Origin: Methylomagnum ishizawai
GTDB lineage: Bacteria > Pseudomonadota > Gammaproteobacteria > Methylococcales > Methylomonadaceae
Assembly (NCBI GenBank): GCA_945861705.1
Contig: CAMAVM010000012.1
Location: 16,394 to 80,393 of the forward strand
Direction: 5' to 3'
DNA: 64,000 bases
Positions within the stretch are counted from its first letter, which is position 1. Each line of letters starts with the position of its first letter. Position numbers and translations under genes: made by a program. Of the stretch, positions 7,489 through 17,068 are shown in pieces. The notes beneath the pieces were generated by a model. It was not told the DNA's origin. It made no database searches and was given only the letters and a program-made list of their open reading frames with translations.

Positions 7489-9399
7489 ATGTTTGAAGTA
7501 CGTGACGATGAACCCAAATACGCTTTTCTGAATAACACGGAAAGCAAGGAAAAAAACCGCTACAACCTTAACATCGAACTGACCGATGCCAGCAGCGAGT
7601 TGCGGTGTAAGAGCCTAAACATTAACGGTGATGGGGCGATTGGTGAAAATCCTGACCGCTATAAACAACACGGTTTCTATTTTAATGCCGACAACTGCAT
7701 CGGTTGTCATGCTTGCGAGTCCGCCTGTAGCGAGAAAAATGATGTCCCCGCACACATTGCTTTTCGTTCTGTGGGTTTTGTCGAAGGCGGTACGTACCCT
7801 GATTATCAGCGCATCAATATTTCAATGGCGTGTAACCATTGCGATGATCCTGTTTGTTTAACGGGATGCCCTACCCGTGCTTACACCAAGTTTGCTGAAT
7901 ACGGGGCGGTGTTGCAAGACCCCGATATTTGCTTTGGTTGCGGCTATTGCACTTGGGTGTGTCCGTATAATGCTCCGCAACTTGATCCAGTCAAAGGTGA
8001 AGTTTCCAAATGCAATATGTGCGTAGATCGCCTGGAGGTCAACTTGAAACCGGCTTGTGTTGCTGCCTGTTTAGGCAATGCCCTGGACTTCGGGGTTATC
8101 GAAAATATCCCTGAAAATCGCACTCAAGCGAAAACAGAAATACCAGGATTCCCTACCACCGATATTACCCATCCCAATATCCGCTTCCAACAAACGCGCA
8201 CCACACATCGTGAAATGACCCGTACCGACGATATGCCCCTGAAATATCATCGTGATGACGTGCAAGACAAATTCAAACCGGTCGTTGACGAAAAGCAAGG
8301 TAAGGAACGGCACTGGAATTTTCGTAAACTGCTGACCAGCCACGAAAGCGCCCACGTTATTTTTACGCTATGCACCCAAGCTACTGTAGGTGCGTTCTCG
8401 ATACTGATGTTGGGTATGTTGCTTAATGTTGAACCTGTTGCCATGCTAAAAAATACTAGCGCATTCATTCCGCTAATCTTTGTGATCGTTGCTGTCAGTA
8501 CCGTGGGTCTGTTCAAACTCAACATGCACTTGGGCAAACCACACCGCTTTTATCGTGGCTTTAATAATTTGCGATTATCCCCAGTTAGCCGGGAAATTGC
8601 AGGGGTTTCGATGTTTTACACGGGATTGCTGGGGTATGCGGTTTTTGGCCTGTTTGATAATACCGTGCTTACGTTGATTGCGAATGTCTTCGCCGTTATT
8701 GGAGTGCTAAGTGGTGCTATCGGTTTGTATTATATGTACAAACTGTACCGAATCCCCGCACGACCGTTCTGGAATCACTGGCAAACAGGTACGGCATTTT
8801 TTGGCACGATGCTCAGTTTTGGCGCATTGCTGATTGGGGTTGTCAGCGTATGCCTGTTGCCATTGGCGACGGTTGAGACCCAACTTCTAGTGCAAATTCT
8901 CGCTGCAATTATTGCGTTGGGCTTGGTTATCGAAGGCATTGGGCATATTGCCCATGCCAAGGCCATGCGCGGTGCGGAACACGAAGGGGCAGTGTCTTAT
9001 TACGTGCAAACCACGGAATACGGCAAGTCCTACCTGCTTCGCAATAGCCTGTTGGGAATTAATCTGGTGTTGGCGATTACCTTTACGATTACGGATTTAT
9101 CGGTTGCAATCGCTTATGCGTTGGGCTTATTGCTAACCCTGTCCATGTTGGTCATGGCAGCATTCGGTCGTTCCTTGTTCTTCGTGCTGGTCATCCCCAC
9201 CACCATGCCCGGCGCATTTTTCTGGAAGAACAAAGGCTTTGTCGATCATGCCAGGGAAATCGGTCTGGCTGATGCACCGCAACATGGCGTGGCTTATGAA
9301 CAACATCACGCGTTCAAGCTTGATGAGTTAATCAAGACGATCAAGGAAAATTCGATTAAGGATATGGTCAAGCATGTTTTGTGGATTTTTGGGAAATAA
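7489..9399 (+). CDS. Fused [4Fe-4S] ferredoxin / DmsC-type membrane anchor subunit
   Basis: A 636-residue fusion of a DmsB/NarH-like electron-transfer subunit with a DmsC-like quinol-oxidising membrane anchor. Counting from Met 7489, sixteen cysteines in four clusters mark the ferredoxin part: C70/73/76/80, C115/118/123/127, C148/151/154/158 and C175/178/190/194. From about residue 285 on, some eight hydrophobic segments form the anchor. It probably passes electrons from quinol to the nasA product, making a membrane-linked nitrate reductase. It is separated from nasA by the toxin-antitoxin and zinc-finger genes. ATG 7444 is an alternative start, but that stretch overlaps an intergenic repeat. 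Another molybdoenzyme elsewhere could be the true partner. Confidence 0.82.
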   Translation: MFEVRDDEPKYAFLNNTESKEKNRYNLNIELTDASSELRCKSLNINGDGAIGENPDRYKQHGFYFNADNCIGCHACESACSEKNDVPAHIAFRSVGFVEGGTYPDYQRINISMACNHCDDPVCLTGCPTRAYTKFAEYGAVLQDPDICFGCGYCTWVCPYNAPQLDPVKGEVSKCNMCVDRLEVNLKPACVAACLGNALDFGVIENIPENRTQAKTEIPGFPTTDITHPNIRFQQTRTTHREMTRTDDMPLKYHRDDVQDKFKPVVDEKQGKERHWNFRKLLTSHESAHVIFTLCTQATVGAFSILMLGMLLNVEPVAMLKNTSAFIPLIFVIVAVSTVGLFKLNMHLGKPHRFYRGFNNLRLSPVSREIAGVSMFYTGLLGYAVFGLFDNTVLTLIANVFAVIGVLSGAIGLYYMYKLYRIPARPFWNHWQTGTAFFGTMLSFGALLIGVVSVCLLPLATVETQLLVQILAAIIALGLVIEGIGHIAHAKAMRGAEHEGAVSYYVQTTEYGKSYLLRNSLLGINLVLAITFTITDLSVAIAYALGLLLTLSMLVMAAFGRSLFFVLVIPTTMPGAFFWKNKGFVDHAREIGLADAPQHGVAYEQHHAFKLDELIKTIKENSIKDMVKHVLWIFGK

Positions 9400-9540
9400 G
9401 GAGTTGTCAGATTGCAGTCAATTAATAACCGCAACTGGCAAATAGCTGGGATTAACAAAAAATATATCGCGGTATGTTGCCAGATTAGCCTAAATTCTTT
9501 AGACACATTGAAATAGTCGCCGTCCAGAGTGTTCCGAGCT

Positions 9541-9569
9541 TGATGCGCTTCCCTTAGTGCAGCGCATCA
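9541..9569. repeat. Palindromic intergenic repeat (GATGCGCTTC family)
   Basis: TGATGCGCT (9541-9549) pairs perfectly with AGCGCATCA (9561-9569) across an 11-base loop. The left half, GATGCGCTTC, recurs at 34169-34178 inside a larger inverted repeat, so the two belong to one family. No T-run follows. The rest of the 9400-9629 gap shows nothing else I can support. Confidence 0.6.
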
Positions 9570-9629
9570 TGCACATTTGTCCAGAATCAATCATAATAAG
9601 GCTAGCGTTCATACACAGGCCACCATGTT

Positions 9630-10769
9630 GTGTTCAAATCCATAAAACAAGAGCCAAGTACCCCAAAAATTAATCGTTTCCCCTGTAGCAAATGTGGCGG
9701 TTTGCTAACTTTTAAACCTGGCACCCAGTATCTTACCTGTGCATATTGCGGTCAGGAAAACCAGATTGAGCAGCGTTTTGAGCAAATTCAGGAATACGAT
9801 TTCCATCAAGCTTTAATTGAACTGGCTCAGGCTAAACCCGACACCGCAGAAATCGCGCAGATTCAATGTGATGCTTGCGGTGCCGGATTTAAATTTGCAG
9901 GCAGTATCCATGCTGGTGAATGCCCCTTTTGCGGTACTACGATTGTTACCAGCACGGCACAAACAAAACCTATCACGCCAAAATCCCTGTTACCTTTTAA
10001 AATTAACGAGCAACAAGCCAAACAACAATTTCGATATTGGCTAAAAGGCTTATGGTTTGCGCCCAACAAAGTCAAAAAATATGCCCAAGACGACACCAAG
10101 TTGATCGGTGTTTATATACCTTATTGGACATTTGATAGCAGCACAGAAACCACTTATCTGGGAGCGCGTGGTGATGTCTATTACGTCAGCCAGGAAGTGC
10201 AGACCGTCAGGGACGGGCGTATGGTTAATGAGATAAGGCAAGTGCCGCAAACTCGTTGGACTCCGGTACGAGGACGGGTTGCCCGATTTTTTGACGATGT
10301 ATTAATCGGTGCGAGCAAATCATTGCCCCGACAAATCCTCGACCAATTGGAACCCTGGGATCTGGCAAACTTGGAAGCGTATAACGAAAGCTATCTCACT
10401 GGCTTCACCAGCGAATACTATCAAGTTAATCTCGACCAAGGTTTTGACGAAGCCAAACGTAAAATGGACAATGTGGTTTACCAGGACATTGCCTTTGACA
10501 TCGGTGGTGACCAACAGCGCGTCGATCAATTTAATACCCAACACAACAATACCTCTTACAAACACTGCTTATTGCCCGTCTGGTCAGCTGCTTTTCGTTA
10601 CCAGCAAAAAACCTACCGGTTCGTCATCAACGGCAGGACAGGCCAAGTGCAAGGTGAGCGGCCTTATAGCTATTGGAAAATTGCGTTTGCTATTATCTTT
10701 GGAGTCATTGCTGTGGGCGGGTTGCTAATATATATGGATCGATCTGGAATGTTGCAGCAAATGCAATAA
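9630..10769 (+). CDS. Double zinc-ribbon protein with C-terminal membrane anchor
   Basis: A 379-residue protein of unknown role. Two zinc ribbons sit at the N-terminus: C19/C22/C37/C40 (CSKCGG, CAYCGQ) and C80/C83/C98/C101 (CDACGA, CPFCGT). A long soluble region follows, with aromatic-rich segments such as GVYIPYWTFDSSTET. One membrane helix lies near residues 350-368 just before the end, so it is probably tail-anchored with the ribbons in the cytoplasm. Annotation pipelines often label such proteins TFIIB-type zinc ribbon or primosomal N'-like, but no helicase motif is present. It starts at GTG 9630; the ribosome site is weak. No clear operon partner. Confidence 0.75.
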   Translation: MFKSIKQEPSTPKINRFPCSKCGGLLTFKPGTQYLTCAYCGQENQIEQRFEQIQEYDFHQALIELAQAKPDTAEIAQIQCDACGAGFKFAGSIHAGECPFCGTTIVTSTAQTKPITPKSLLPFKINEQQAKQQFRYWLKGLWFAPNKVKKYAQDDTKLIGVYIPYWTFDSSTETTYLGARGDVYYVSQEVQTVRDGRMVNEIRQVPQTRWTPVRGRVARFFDDVLIGASKSLPRQILDQLEPWDLANLEAYNESYLTGFTSEYYQVNLDQGFDEAKRKMDNVVYQDIAFDIGGDQQRVDQFNTQHNNTSYKHCLLPVWSAAFRYQQKTYRFVINGRTGQVQGERPYSYWKIAFAIIFGVIAVGGLLIYMDRSGMLQQMQ

Positions 10770-11015
10770 TATAGGTGGGTTAGACGCGTAAACTCTCGGC
10801 CGATGAGGTTTGTAAGATGCTTGGGCGCGTAGTGACCCAACAAACAGCGTATAGACGTTGGGTTACAGCACACAGACAATATGGCTCTAGTTTAGAGTCA
10901 TAGGCTATGTGTGCCTAAGCCAATCTGCCGGATTGTTTATTTTTGTCGATCAGCCTTCAACTTCTGGGTTTATAACCTAGAATTGACCTTATTCATCACT
11001 ACGATAAGACTGATT

Positions 11016-12185
11016 ATGGAATTTAAAGAATACCTGAAACTGCTCGTCCAAAACGATGGCTCTGACCTGTACTTAACGGTAGATGCACCGCCCGCCGCCA
11101 AGTTTCAAGGCGTTTTGCGGCCTTTGGAAAACATCAAGCTCACTAGGGAACGGTTAAAGGAAATCGCACACAATCTGATGGATGCTGACCAGCGGAAGGC
11201 GTTTGAACACCAGCCTGAATTGAATCTTGCAATATCTGAGCAGGGGATAGGTCGATTTCGGATCAATATTTTTAAACAACGTAATTGTTTTTCTTTGGTT
11301 ATCCGCAACATCAAGGTGGAAATTCCCAATGCCGACAAGCTGGGACTGCCTGATATATTGAAAAAAGTCATTATGGAAAAGCGCGGCCTGATTTTATTTA
11401 TAGGCGGTACGGGTTCAGGTAAGTCAACCTCGCTGGCGGCACTGATAGATCACCGCAACGCCAATAGTTCAGGCCATATCATTACCATTGAAGACCCGAT
11501 TGAATACATCCATCCGCACAAAAAATCCCTGGTTAACCAGCGTGAAGTCGGGGTTGATACGCTCAGTTATGAAGATGCGCTGAAGAATACCTTGCGGCAA
11601 GCCCCCGATGTGATCCTGATCGGCGAAATCCGCAGTCAGGAAACCATGGAACATGCCCTGGCATTCGCGGAAACTGGGCATTTGTGCCTGTCAACCTTAC
11701 ATGCGAACAATTCCAATCAGGCCTTGGACAGGATAATCAATTTTTTCCCGGAAGAACGCCGCAATCAATTGTTGATGGATTTATCCTTGAATTTGAAGGC
11801 ATTCGTCTCGCAACGCCTAGTTCCTACGCTAGACGGCAAGCGCACAGCGGCGATAGAGATATTGCTGGCTTCGCAACTGGTCAGGGATTTGATCCACAAA
11901 GGTGATGTCCATGCGATCAAGGAAGCCATGGAAAAATCCGAAAACATCGGTATGCAGACGTTCGACAGCCACCTGCTCAGGCTATACAAAGAAGGCCTTA
12001 TTTCACTGGACGAAGCCATGCAAAACTCCGATTCCCCTAATAATCTCAAGTTGAAGATCAATTTGAGCGAGGGGCTTGGTTCGTCATCACCAGGGGGTAG
12101 ATCGGCAGAGTCGCCAAAAAGTGGATCATTAACAGGTTTGTCCTTACAAGCTATTGTCAAAGAGGAAGACAAACATGAGTCGTAA
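11016..12185 (+). CDS. pilU: Type IV pilus retraction ATPase PilU
   Basis: Hexameric cytoplasmic ATPase of the PilT/PilU family that assists pilus retraction. It has 389 residues from ATG 11016 (MEFKEYLKLL), the normal PilU size and start. Motifs seen are Walker A GGTGSGKST (130-138), the Asp box near IITIEDPIEY, Walker B VILIGEIRSQET and the His box ETGHLCLSTLHANN. The low-complexity C-terminal tail (about residues 345-389) is longer than in PilT, as in PilU. No pilT lies beside it. The frame is open further upstream to 10911, but that part is not conserved-looking. A 9-bp hairpin with one G-T pair lies in the leader at 10881-10901. Confidence 0.9.
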   Translation: MEFKEYLKLLVQNDGSDLYLTVDAPPAAKFQGVLRPLENIKLTRERLKEIAHNLMDADQRKAFEHQPELNLAISEQGIGRFRINIFKQRNCFSLVIRNIKVEIPNADKLGLPDILKKVIMEKRGLILFIGGTGSGKSTSLAALIDHRNANSSGHIITIEDPIEYIHPHKKSLVNQREVGVDTLSYEDALKNTLRQAPDVILIGEIRSQETMEHALAFAETGHLCLSTLHANNSNQALDRIINFFPEERRNQLLMDLSLNLKAFVSQRLVPTLDGKRTAAIEILLASQLVRDLIHKGDVHAIKEAMEKSENIGMQTFDSHLLRLYKEGLISLDEAMQNSDSPNNLKLKINLSEGLGSSSPGGRSAESPKSGSLTGLSLQAIVKEEDKHES

Positions 12186-12252
12186 TTGACGCTTCAGGCG
12201 ATACATTTCTTTCTGGACATGACGGGTTCTGCTAAAAAAGGCGTTTTTACGT

Positions 12253-12258
12253 TATAAT
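12253..12258 (+). promoter_or_regulatory. Possible -10 box for glyQ
   Basis: A consensus TATAAT lies 35 bases before the glyQ start. No good -35 hexamer is found at 16-18 bases upstream, so this is a weak call. Confidence 0.4.
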
Positions 12259-12293
12259 TCCCCATCTTTTATTGCCCATTCACAAAATTCGAC

Positions 12294-13208
12294 GTGACCA
12301 GCCAAAACTACGATTTATCGACTTTTCAGGGACTTATCCTGGCCTTGCAAGATTACTGGGCTGCCCAGGGGTGTATCTTATTGCAGCCCCTGGATCAGGA
12401 AGTCGGTGCCGGTACTTTTCATCCCGCCACTTTTTTACGGTCGATAGGCCCTGAACCTTGGAATGTCGCCTATGTACAGCCCTCACGCCGCCCGACTGAT
12501 GGGCGCTTTGGCGAAAACCCTAACCGTCTGCAACACTATTACCAGTATCAAGTCGCACTAAAGCCATCGCCTGATAATATCCAGGAGCTTTATCTAGGGT
12601 CTTTGCGGCAGTTGGGTTTCGATTTGCTGGAACACGATATTCGATTTGTCGAAGACAATTGGGAATCGCCCACCTTAGGCGCGTGGGGATTGGGTTGGGA
12701 AGTTTGGCTGAATGGGATGGAAGTCACCCAGTTTACCTACTTCCAGCAAGTCGGCGGATTGGAATGCCGGCCCGTCACTGGTGAAATCACTTACGGTTTA
12801 GAGCGTCTCGCCATGTATTTGCAAGGTGTTAAGAGCGTTTATGATCTGGTTTGGACGCGAGGCTCATTCGGTGTTGTCACTTATGGTGATGTGTTTCATC
12901 AAAACGAAGTCGAAATGTCGTCTTATAATTTCGACCATGCCAATGTGCCGTTTATGTTCCAATGCTTCGATACGTATGAGCAGGAATGCCAAAAATTGAT
13001 TGCCTTGGATTTGCCGTTACCCGCTTATGAAATGGTGTTAAAAGCATCACATACCTTCAATTTACTGGATGCCCGTCATGCGATTTCGGTAACAGAACGG
13101 CAACGTTATATATTGAGAGTTAGAACATTGTCGAGAGCGGTTGCAGAAGCATATTATGCTCGCCGTGAATCTCTCGGTTTCCCGATGTGTGCCGGACAAG
13201 GAGCGTAA
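12294..13208 (+). CDS. glyQ: Glycyl-tRNA synthetase alpha subunit
   Basis: Catalytic alpha subunit of the bacterial alpha2-beta2 glycyl-tRNA synthetase, which charges tRNA-Gly. It has 304 residues, the family norm, with the signature start [18 protein letters not shown] and the conserved [23 protein letters not shown] and [14 protein letters not shown] segments. It starts at GTG 12294. glyS follows after one base, and the order glyQ-glyS is the usual one. Identification is certain. Confidence 0.97.
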   Translation: MTSQNYDLSTFQGLILALQDYWAAQGCILLQPLDQEVGAGTFHPATFLRSIGPEPWNVAYVQPSRRPTDGRFGENPNRLQHYYQYQVALKPSPDNIQELYLGSLRQLGFDLLEHDIRFVEDNWESPTLGAWGLGWEVWLNGMEVTQFTYFQQVGGLECRPVTGEITYGLERLAMYLQGVKSVYDLVWTRGSFGVVTYGDVFHQNEVEMSSYNFDHANVPFMFQCFDTYEQECQKLIALDLPLPAYEMVLKASHTFNLLDARHAISVTERQRYILRVRTLSRAVAEAYYARRESLGFPMCAGQGA

Positions 13209-13209
13209 C

Positions 13210-15279
13210 ATGGCAGCAAAACATTTATTGTTTGAATTGGGATCGGAAGAATTACCGCCCAAAACCCTCGTCAAACTGAGCCAAGCCTTACTGGATGGTG
13301 TGTTGCAAGGCTTGGGTGCGGGAGAGCTGACGTTTACTGGTGCTAAGGCTTATGCTACACCTAGGCGTTTGGCGGTGTTTATCGAAAATTTGTCCACCCA
13401 ACAACCCGACAAAACCGTTGAAAAACGTGGGCCGGCGATCCAAGCGGCATTCGCTCCAGATGGCAAACCCAGCAAAGCCGCAGAAGGCTTCGCCGCCAGT
13501 TGCGGGACGACCTTTGACCAATTGGAACGGCTGAAAACCGACAAAGGCGAATGGCTGATCTATAAGCAAGCAGTGAAAGGATTGCCCACAGAGCAATCAA
13601 TTCCCGACATTATTCGCCAAAGCATTTCAGCCTTGCCGATAGCAAAACGTATGCGCTGGGGCAGTTTTGCAACCGAATTTGTCAGGCCAGTGCATTGGGC
13701 GGTATTGCTCTACGGTAACTCGGTTATTGAATGTGACATCTTGGGCTTGACGACGGGATCGACGACATCAGGACATCGCTTTCATGCACCGCAAACCATT
13801 GCCATCACTAGCCCAGAAAGTTATGCTGAAACCTTATTCCAGCAGGGCAAGGTGATTGCTGATATTGAACAAAGAAAATCCATCATACGCGACAAGGCTA
13901 ATCAAGCAGCATCAGCGGTCAATGGCACGGCCCATATCGAAGACGATTTGCTGGAAGAAATTGCCGCATTAAATGAATGGCCTGTGCCTGTTACCGGATC
14001 ATTTGATCCACGGTTTCTTGAGTTGCCAGCCGAAGTGCTGATTACCACCATGCAAACCAACCAGAAATATTTTCCGGTGAAAAATGCCAGCGGTGGGTTG
14101 TTACCGTATTTTATTACCTTCAGTAATATCGAAAGCACTCGGCCTGAATCCATCAAGCAGGGCAATGAACGCGTTATTACGCCGCGCCTGACTGATGCTG
14201 AATTCTTCTGGAAACAAGACCGGAAAAAATCCCTGGCAGTCCGCGTTGCAAGCCTGGGCAATATCGTTTTTCAGGAAAAGTTGGGTACGCTTGCAGATAA
14301 AACCCAGCGGGTAATAGTTTTATCTGAATTGATAGCGACACAACTCTGCGCCAATGTCGAATGGGCACAACGCGCCGCGCACTTGGCAAAAGCGGACTTG
14401 ATGACCGATATGGTCGGCGAGTTTGGCAATCTGCAGGGCTTGATGGGGCGCTACTATGCTCTGGCTGACAATGAACCAGCCGAAGTTGCCAATGCCATTG
14501 AGCAGCATTATTTCCCCAAACAGTCGGGCAGTCCTACCCCAGCCAGCCAAACTGGTCAGATTGTCGCGCTGGCAGATAAGGTTGATACCCTGACGGGGAT
14601 TTTCAGCGCCGGATTGATTCCTACAGGCGACAAAGACCCTTATGCGTTGCGACGAGCGGCGTTAGGATCATTAAGGATTATCATCGAAAATCAGCTAAGC
14701 CTGGATATTGTTGCCCTAGTTGATGCTTCGCTGAAACAATACATCCACAGCTTTGATCGTGATGTAACCCGCAAGCTGGTTGTTGATTTTATTTTTGACC
14801 GCTTGAAAGGCTATTGCTTGGATCGCGGTTTCGCACCTGATGAGTTTGATGCAGTCATGTCGGTTAATCCCGCGCAACCCTTGGATTTCATGAAAAGATT
14901 GCAAGCGGTCAAGGCTTTCCGCCAACTGCCCGAAGCCGAAAGTTTGGCTGCTGCGAATAAACGCATACGGAATATCCTGAAAAAATCGGAAACCGAGCCT
15001 GCTGAGTTTTTAGATCCAACTGGATTGGAAGAAATGGAGATAGATTTTTCTTATTCCATAGCGAAAGCAGAAGCAGATATTAAGCCATTTAAAGAGATTA
15101 AGGACTATCAATCGATACTTGATCGATTATCTTATCTACATAATCAAGTAAATTTATTTTTTGATAACATTTTTGTAATGTCTGATGATCTTCAAGTACG
15201 AGCAAATCGCTTAGGTATACTTGAAAGATTGAGTAAAGTGTTTTTGGAAGTAGCTGACATTTCCAAACTGCAATCGTAA
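13210..15279 (+). CDS. glyS: Glycyl-tRNA synthetase beta subunit
   Basis: Beta subunit (689 residues) of glycyl-tRNA synthetase, needed for tRNA binding. It begins MAAKHLLFELGSEELPP, the family signature, at ATG 13210 with GGAG nine bases upstream. An earlier in-frame ATG at 13141 lies inside glyQ and is unlikely. The C-terminal anticodon-binding part ends VRANRLGILERLSKVFLEVADIS, as expected. The last 250 bases are more AT-rich than the rest, but the protein remains typical. It is followed after nine bases by gmhB. Confidence 0.97.
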   Translation: MAAKHLLFELGSEELPPKTLVKLSQALLDGVLQGLGAGELTFTGAKAYATPRRLAVFIENLSTQQPDKTVEKRGPAIQAAFAPDGKPSKAAEGFAASCGTTFDQLERLKTDKGEWLIYKQAVKGLPTEQSIPDIIRQSISALPIAKRMRWGSFATEFVRPVHWAVLLYGNSVIECDILGLTTGSTTSGHRFHAPQTIAITSPESYAETLFQQGKVIADIEQRKSIIRDKANQAASAVNGTAHIEDDLLEEIAALNEWPVPVTGSFDPRFLELPAEVLITTMQTNQKYFPVKNASGGLLPYFITFSNIESTRPESIKQGNERVITPRLTDAEFFWKQDRKKSLAVRVASLGNIVFQEKLGTLADKTQRVIVLSELIATQLCANVEWAQRAAHLAKADLMTDMVGEFGNLQGLMGRYYALADNEPAEVANAIEQHYFPKQSGSPTPASQTGQIVALADKVDTLTGIFSAGLIPTGDKDPYALRRAALGSLRIIIENQLSLDIVALVDASLKQYIHSFDRDVTRKLVVDFIFDRLKGYCLDRGFAPDEFDAVMSVNPAQPLDFMKRLQAVKAFRQLPEAESLAAANKRIRNILKKSETEPAEFLDPTGLEEMEIDFSYSIAKAEADIKPFKEIKDYQSILDRLSYLHNQVNLFFDNIFVMSDDLQVRANRLGILERLSKVFLEVADISKLQS

Positions 15280-15288
15280 CCAAACGGC

Positions 15289-15834
15289 ATGGAACAGCGC
15301 CGTTATGTGCTAATGGACAGGGATGGGGTCATCAACGAAGATTCCGATGACTTTATCAAGTCGCCAGAAGAATGGCGACCGATTGCAGGCAGTCTTGAAG
15401 CTATTGCTTTGCTGAACCAACAAGGCTACGACGTGGTGGTGATTACCAACCAGTCCGGTTTGGCAAGAGGCTTGTTTGATGAAGCCATGCTGACCAAAAT
15501 CCATGAAAAAATGCACAGCCTGCTTGCAGAGAAGGGCGGGGAAATTGCCGCCATTTACTATTGTCCGCACGGCTCAGAGAGTTCATGCAACTGCCGTAAG
15601 CCAAAACCCGGCTTGCTGGAACAATTTGCCTTAGAAAAAAATGTCGATCTAAATAGCGTTTATTTTATTGGCGATTCGCTACGTGATGTGCAAGCAGCAC
15701 TAGCCGTAGGCGCAAATCCGATCCTGGTCAAAACCGGAAAAGGCCAAAAAACGCTAGATCAGAATCCTAACTTTAACATTCCTGTCTTTGAAAATCTTTA
15801 TGGCGCAGTCGAATATATCTTATCAAAACAATAG
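15289..15834 (+). CDS. gmhB: D-glycero-beta-D-manno-heptose-1,7-bisphosphate 7-phosphatase
   Basis: HAD-superfamily phosphatase (181 residues) that removes the 7-phosphate in ADP-heptose synthesis for lipopolysaccharide core. The nucleophile motif is D10-R-D12-G-V, and the GmhB zinc site is C92, H94, C100, C102 (CPHGSESSCNC). The SGLARG and KPKPG motifs also match. It lies between glyS and plsC, an order common in gammaproteobacteria, and overlaps plsC by 35 bases. Confidence 0.93.
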   Translation: MEQRRYVLMDRDGVINEDSDDFIKSPEEWRPIAGSLEAIALLNQQGYDVVVITNQSGLARGLFDEAMLTKIHEKMHSLLAEKGGEIAAIYYCPHGSESSCNCRKPKPGLLEQFALEKNVDLNSVYFIGDSLRDVQAALAVGANPILVKTGKGQKTLDQNPNFNIPVFENLYGAVEYILSKQ

Positions 15835-16549
15835 CATCCGAATATATTTTGGGTCAGCGGTATTTTTAGCAGGTTCGATCATCATGACATTTGTTTTCGG
15901 CTCTTTGGTCGTGCTTTGTATCATTTTTCCCTTTAAAGTCCGTTATCGCATGGGTAAAGGATGGGCAAAAGCCGTATTGAAATTAGCTGAAATTTGTTGC
16001 GGCGTGCGTCATGAGGTGGAAGGGCTGGAGCATATCAACGCCGACAGTGCCGCAATTGTATTAAGCAATCACCAGTCAGCTTGGGAAACATTGGCGTTCA
16101 GGTGTTTATTGCCGCCACAAACATCATTGTTTAAACAATCATTGTTGTGGATACCTTTCTGGGGATGGGCAATGGCAACCTTAAAGCCGATTGCGATAGA
16201 CAGGAATAACAAACACGCTGCCTTGCGTAAATTAATCAGCCATGGAACTGAGGCTTTAAAACAGGGTCTATGGGTAGTTGTTTTTCCCGAAGGCACTCGT
16301 ATGCCGGTAAGCGAGATGGGGAATTTTAGCGCAGGTGGAGCCATGCTGGCGCAAAAATCGGGTTATCCCGTCATTCCGATTGCACATAACGCTGGAAAAT
16401 TTTGGCCGCGCTACAGCTTTTTAAAGTACCCAGGAACAATTAAGGTAAAAATCGGTTCACCCATTGAAAGCAAGAGCCGCAAGACGGCTGATATTAATAA
16501 GGAAGCTGAGGATTGGATAATTCAAGCGATGCGGGAAATCGGTCAATAA
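15800..16549 (+). CDS. plsC: 1-acyl-sn-glycerol-3-phosphate acyltransferase (PlsC family)
   Basis: Membrane-bound acyltransferase (249 residues) predicted to turn lysophosphatidic acid into phosphatidic acid. A hydrophobic segment lies near residues 16-45. The catalytic motif is NHQSAWE (H91, E96), the HX4E form usual in this subfamily, and the substrate-binding motif is FPEGTR (162-167). ATG 15800 is chosen over TTG 15788; the start lies inside gmhB, so the two are translationally coupled. An ATG at 15884 would remove part of the first membrane segment. Confidence 0.88.
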   Translation: MAQSNISYQNNSIRIYFGSAVFLAGSIIMTFVFGSLVVLCIIFPFKVRYRMGKGWAKAVLKLAEICCGVRHEVEGLEHINADSAAIVLSNHQSAWETLAFRCLLPPQTSLFKQSLLWIPFWGWAMATLKPIAIDRNNKHAALRKLISHGTEALKQGLWVVVFPEGTRMPVSEMGNFSAGGAMLAQKSGYPVIPIAHNAGKFWPRYSFLKYPGTIKVKIGSPIESKSRKTADINKEAEDWIIQAMREIGQ

Positions 16550-16580
16550 TGAGTTTCCATTACCAAGCGGCCTATTGCAA

Positions 16581-16610
16581 TTACATGAAAATCCGCGAAA
16601 TGCGTATAAT
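16581..16610 (+). promoter_or_regulatory. Promoter of the small lipoprotein gene
   Basis: TTACAT (16581-16586), an 18-base spacer and a consensus TATAAT (16605-16610) stand about 48 bases before the lipoprotein start. The -35 match is partial. Confidence 0.5.
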
Positions 16611-16657
16611 GTGCAGATGTTTATTGTGAGTTTAAATATTAAGATGGTGTTATATAC

Positions 16658-17068
16658 ATGAAAAAACTGTTGTTGATCCTCCTGTTACCCGTATTTCTCG
16701 TGGCTTGTGCTGATAAAAATCATTATGAGCAAGCCGTTTTAGAGGAAATGGAAAAAGAGCAAGAAATTAAAGAATATAAAATAGACCCTGCTCACATGGC
16801 TAAGTGCGTTATTGACACAACGTATCTAAAGATGCCCGGCTTTTTTGTTTTCGATCCTGATAGATTACAAGCTTATCGTAATTACGCAAAAATGCTGACT
16901 TTGGCTAAATCGAAAGATCCAAAGAAGACCTTTGAAGAATTGGGTAAAGAATTCGGCTCACCGCAAGAACTTGCAAAAGCCCGTACCAATTACACTGAAA
17001 GCATTATGAATTGTTACACCGCTATCATGCACGAACAAGACGGTGATGATGAGCAAAGCAAAATCTAA
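16658..17068 (+). CDS. Small lipoprotein of unknown function
   Basis: A 136-residue protein with a lipoprotein signal peptide: MKKLLLILLLPVF then LVAC, with C17 as the lipidated residue. The mature part is charged and helical, with two further cysteines (C50 and C118 by rough count) that could form a disulfide. I recognise no family. It stands alone, with its own promoter upstream and a strong stem-loop downstream. Confidence 0.7.
   Translation: MKKLLLILLLPVFLVACADKNHYEQAVLEEMEKEQEIKEYKIDPAHMAKCVIDTTYLKMPGFFVFDPDRLQAYRNYAKMLTLAKSKDPKKTFEELGKEFGSPQELAKARTNYTESIMNCYTAIMHEQDGDDEQSKI

Noticed and set aside
10983..11010. TTGACC with TAAGAC as a pilU promoter
   Set aside because: The -10 match is poor and would place the start of transcription at or after the ATG.
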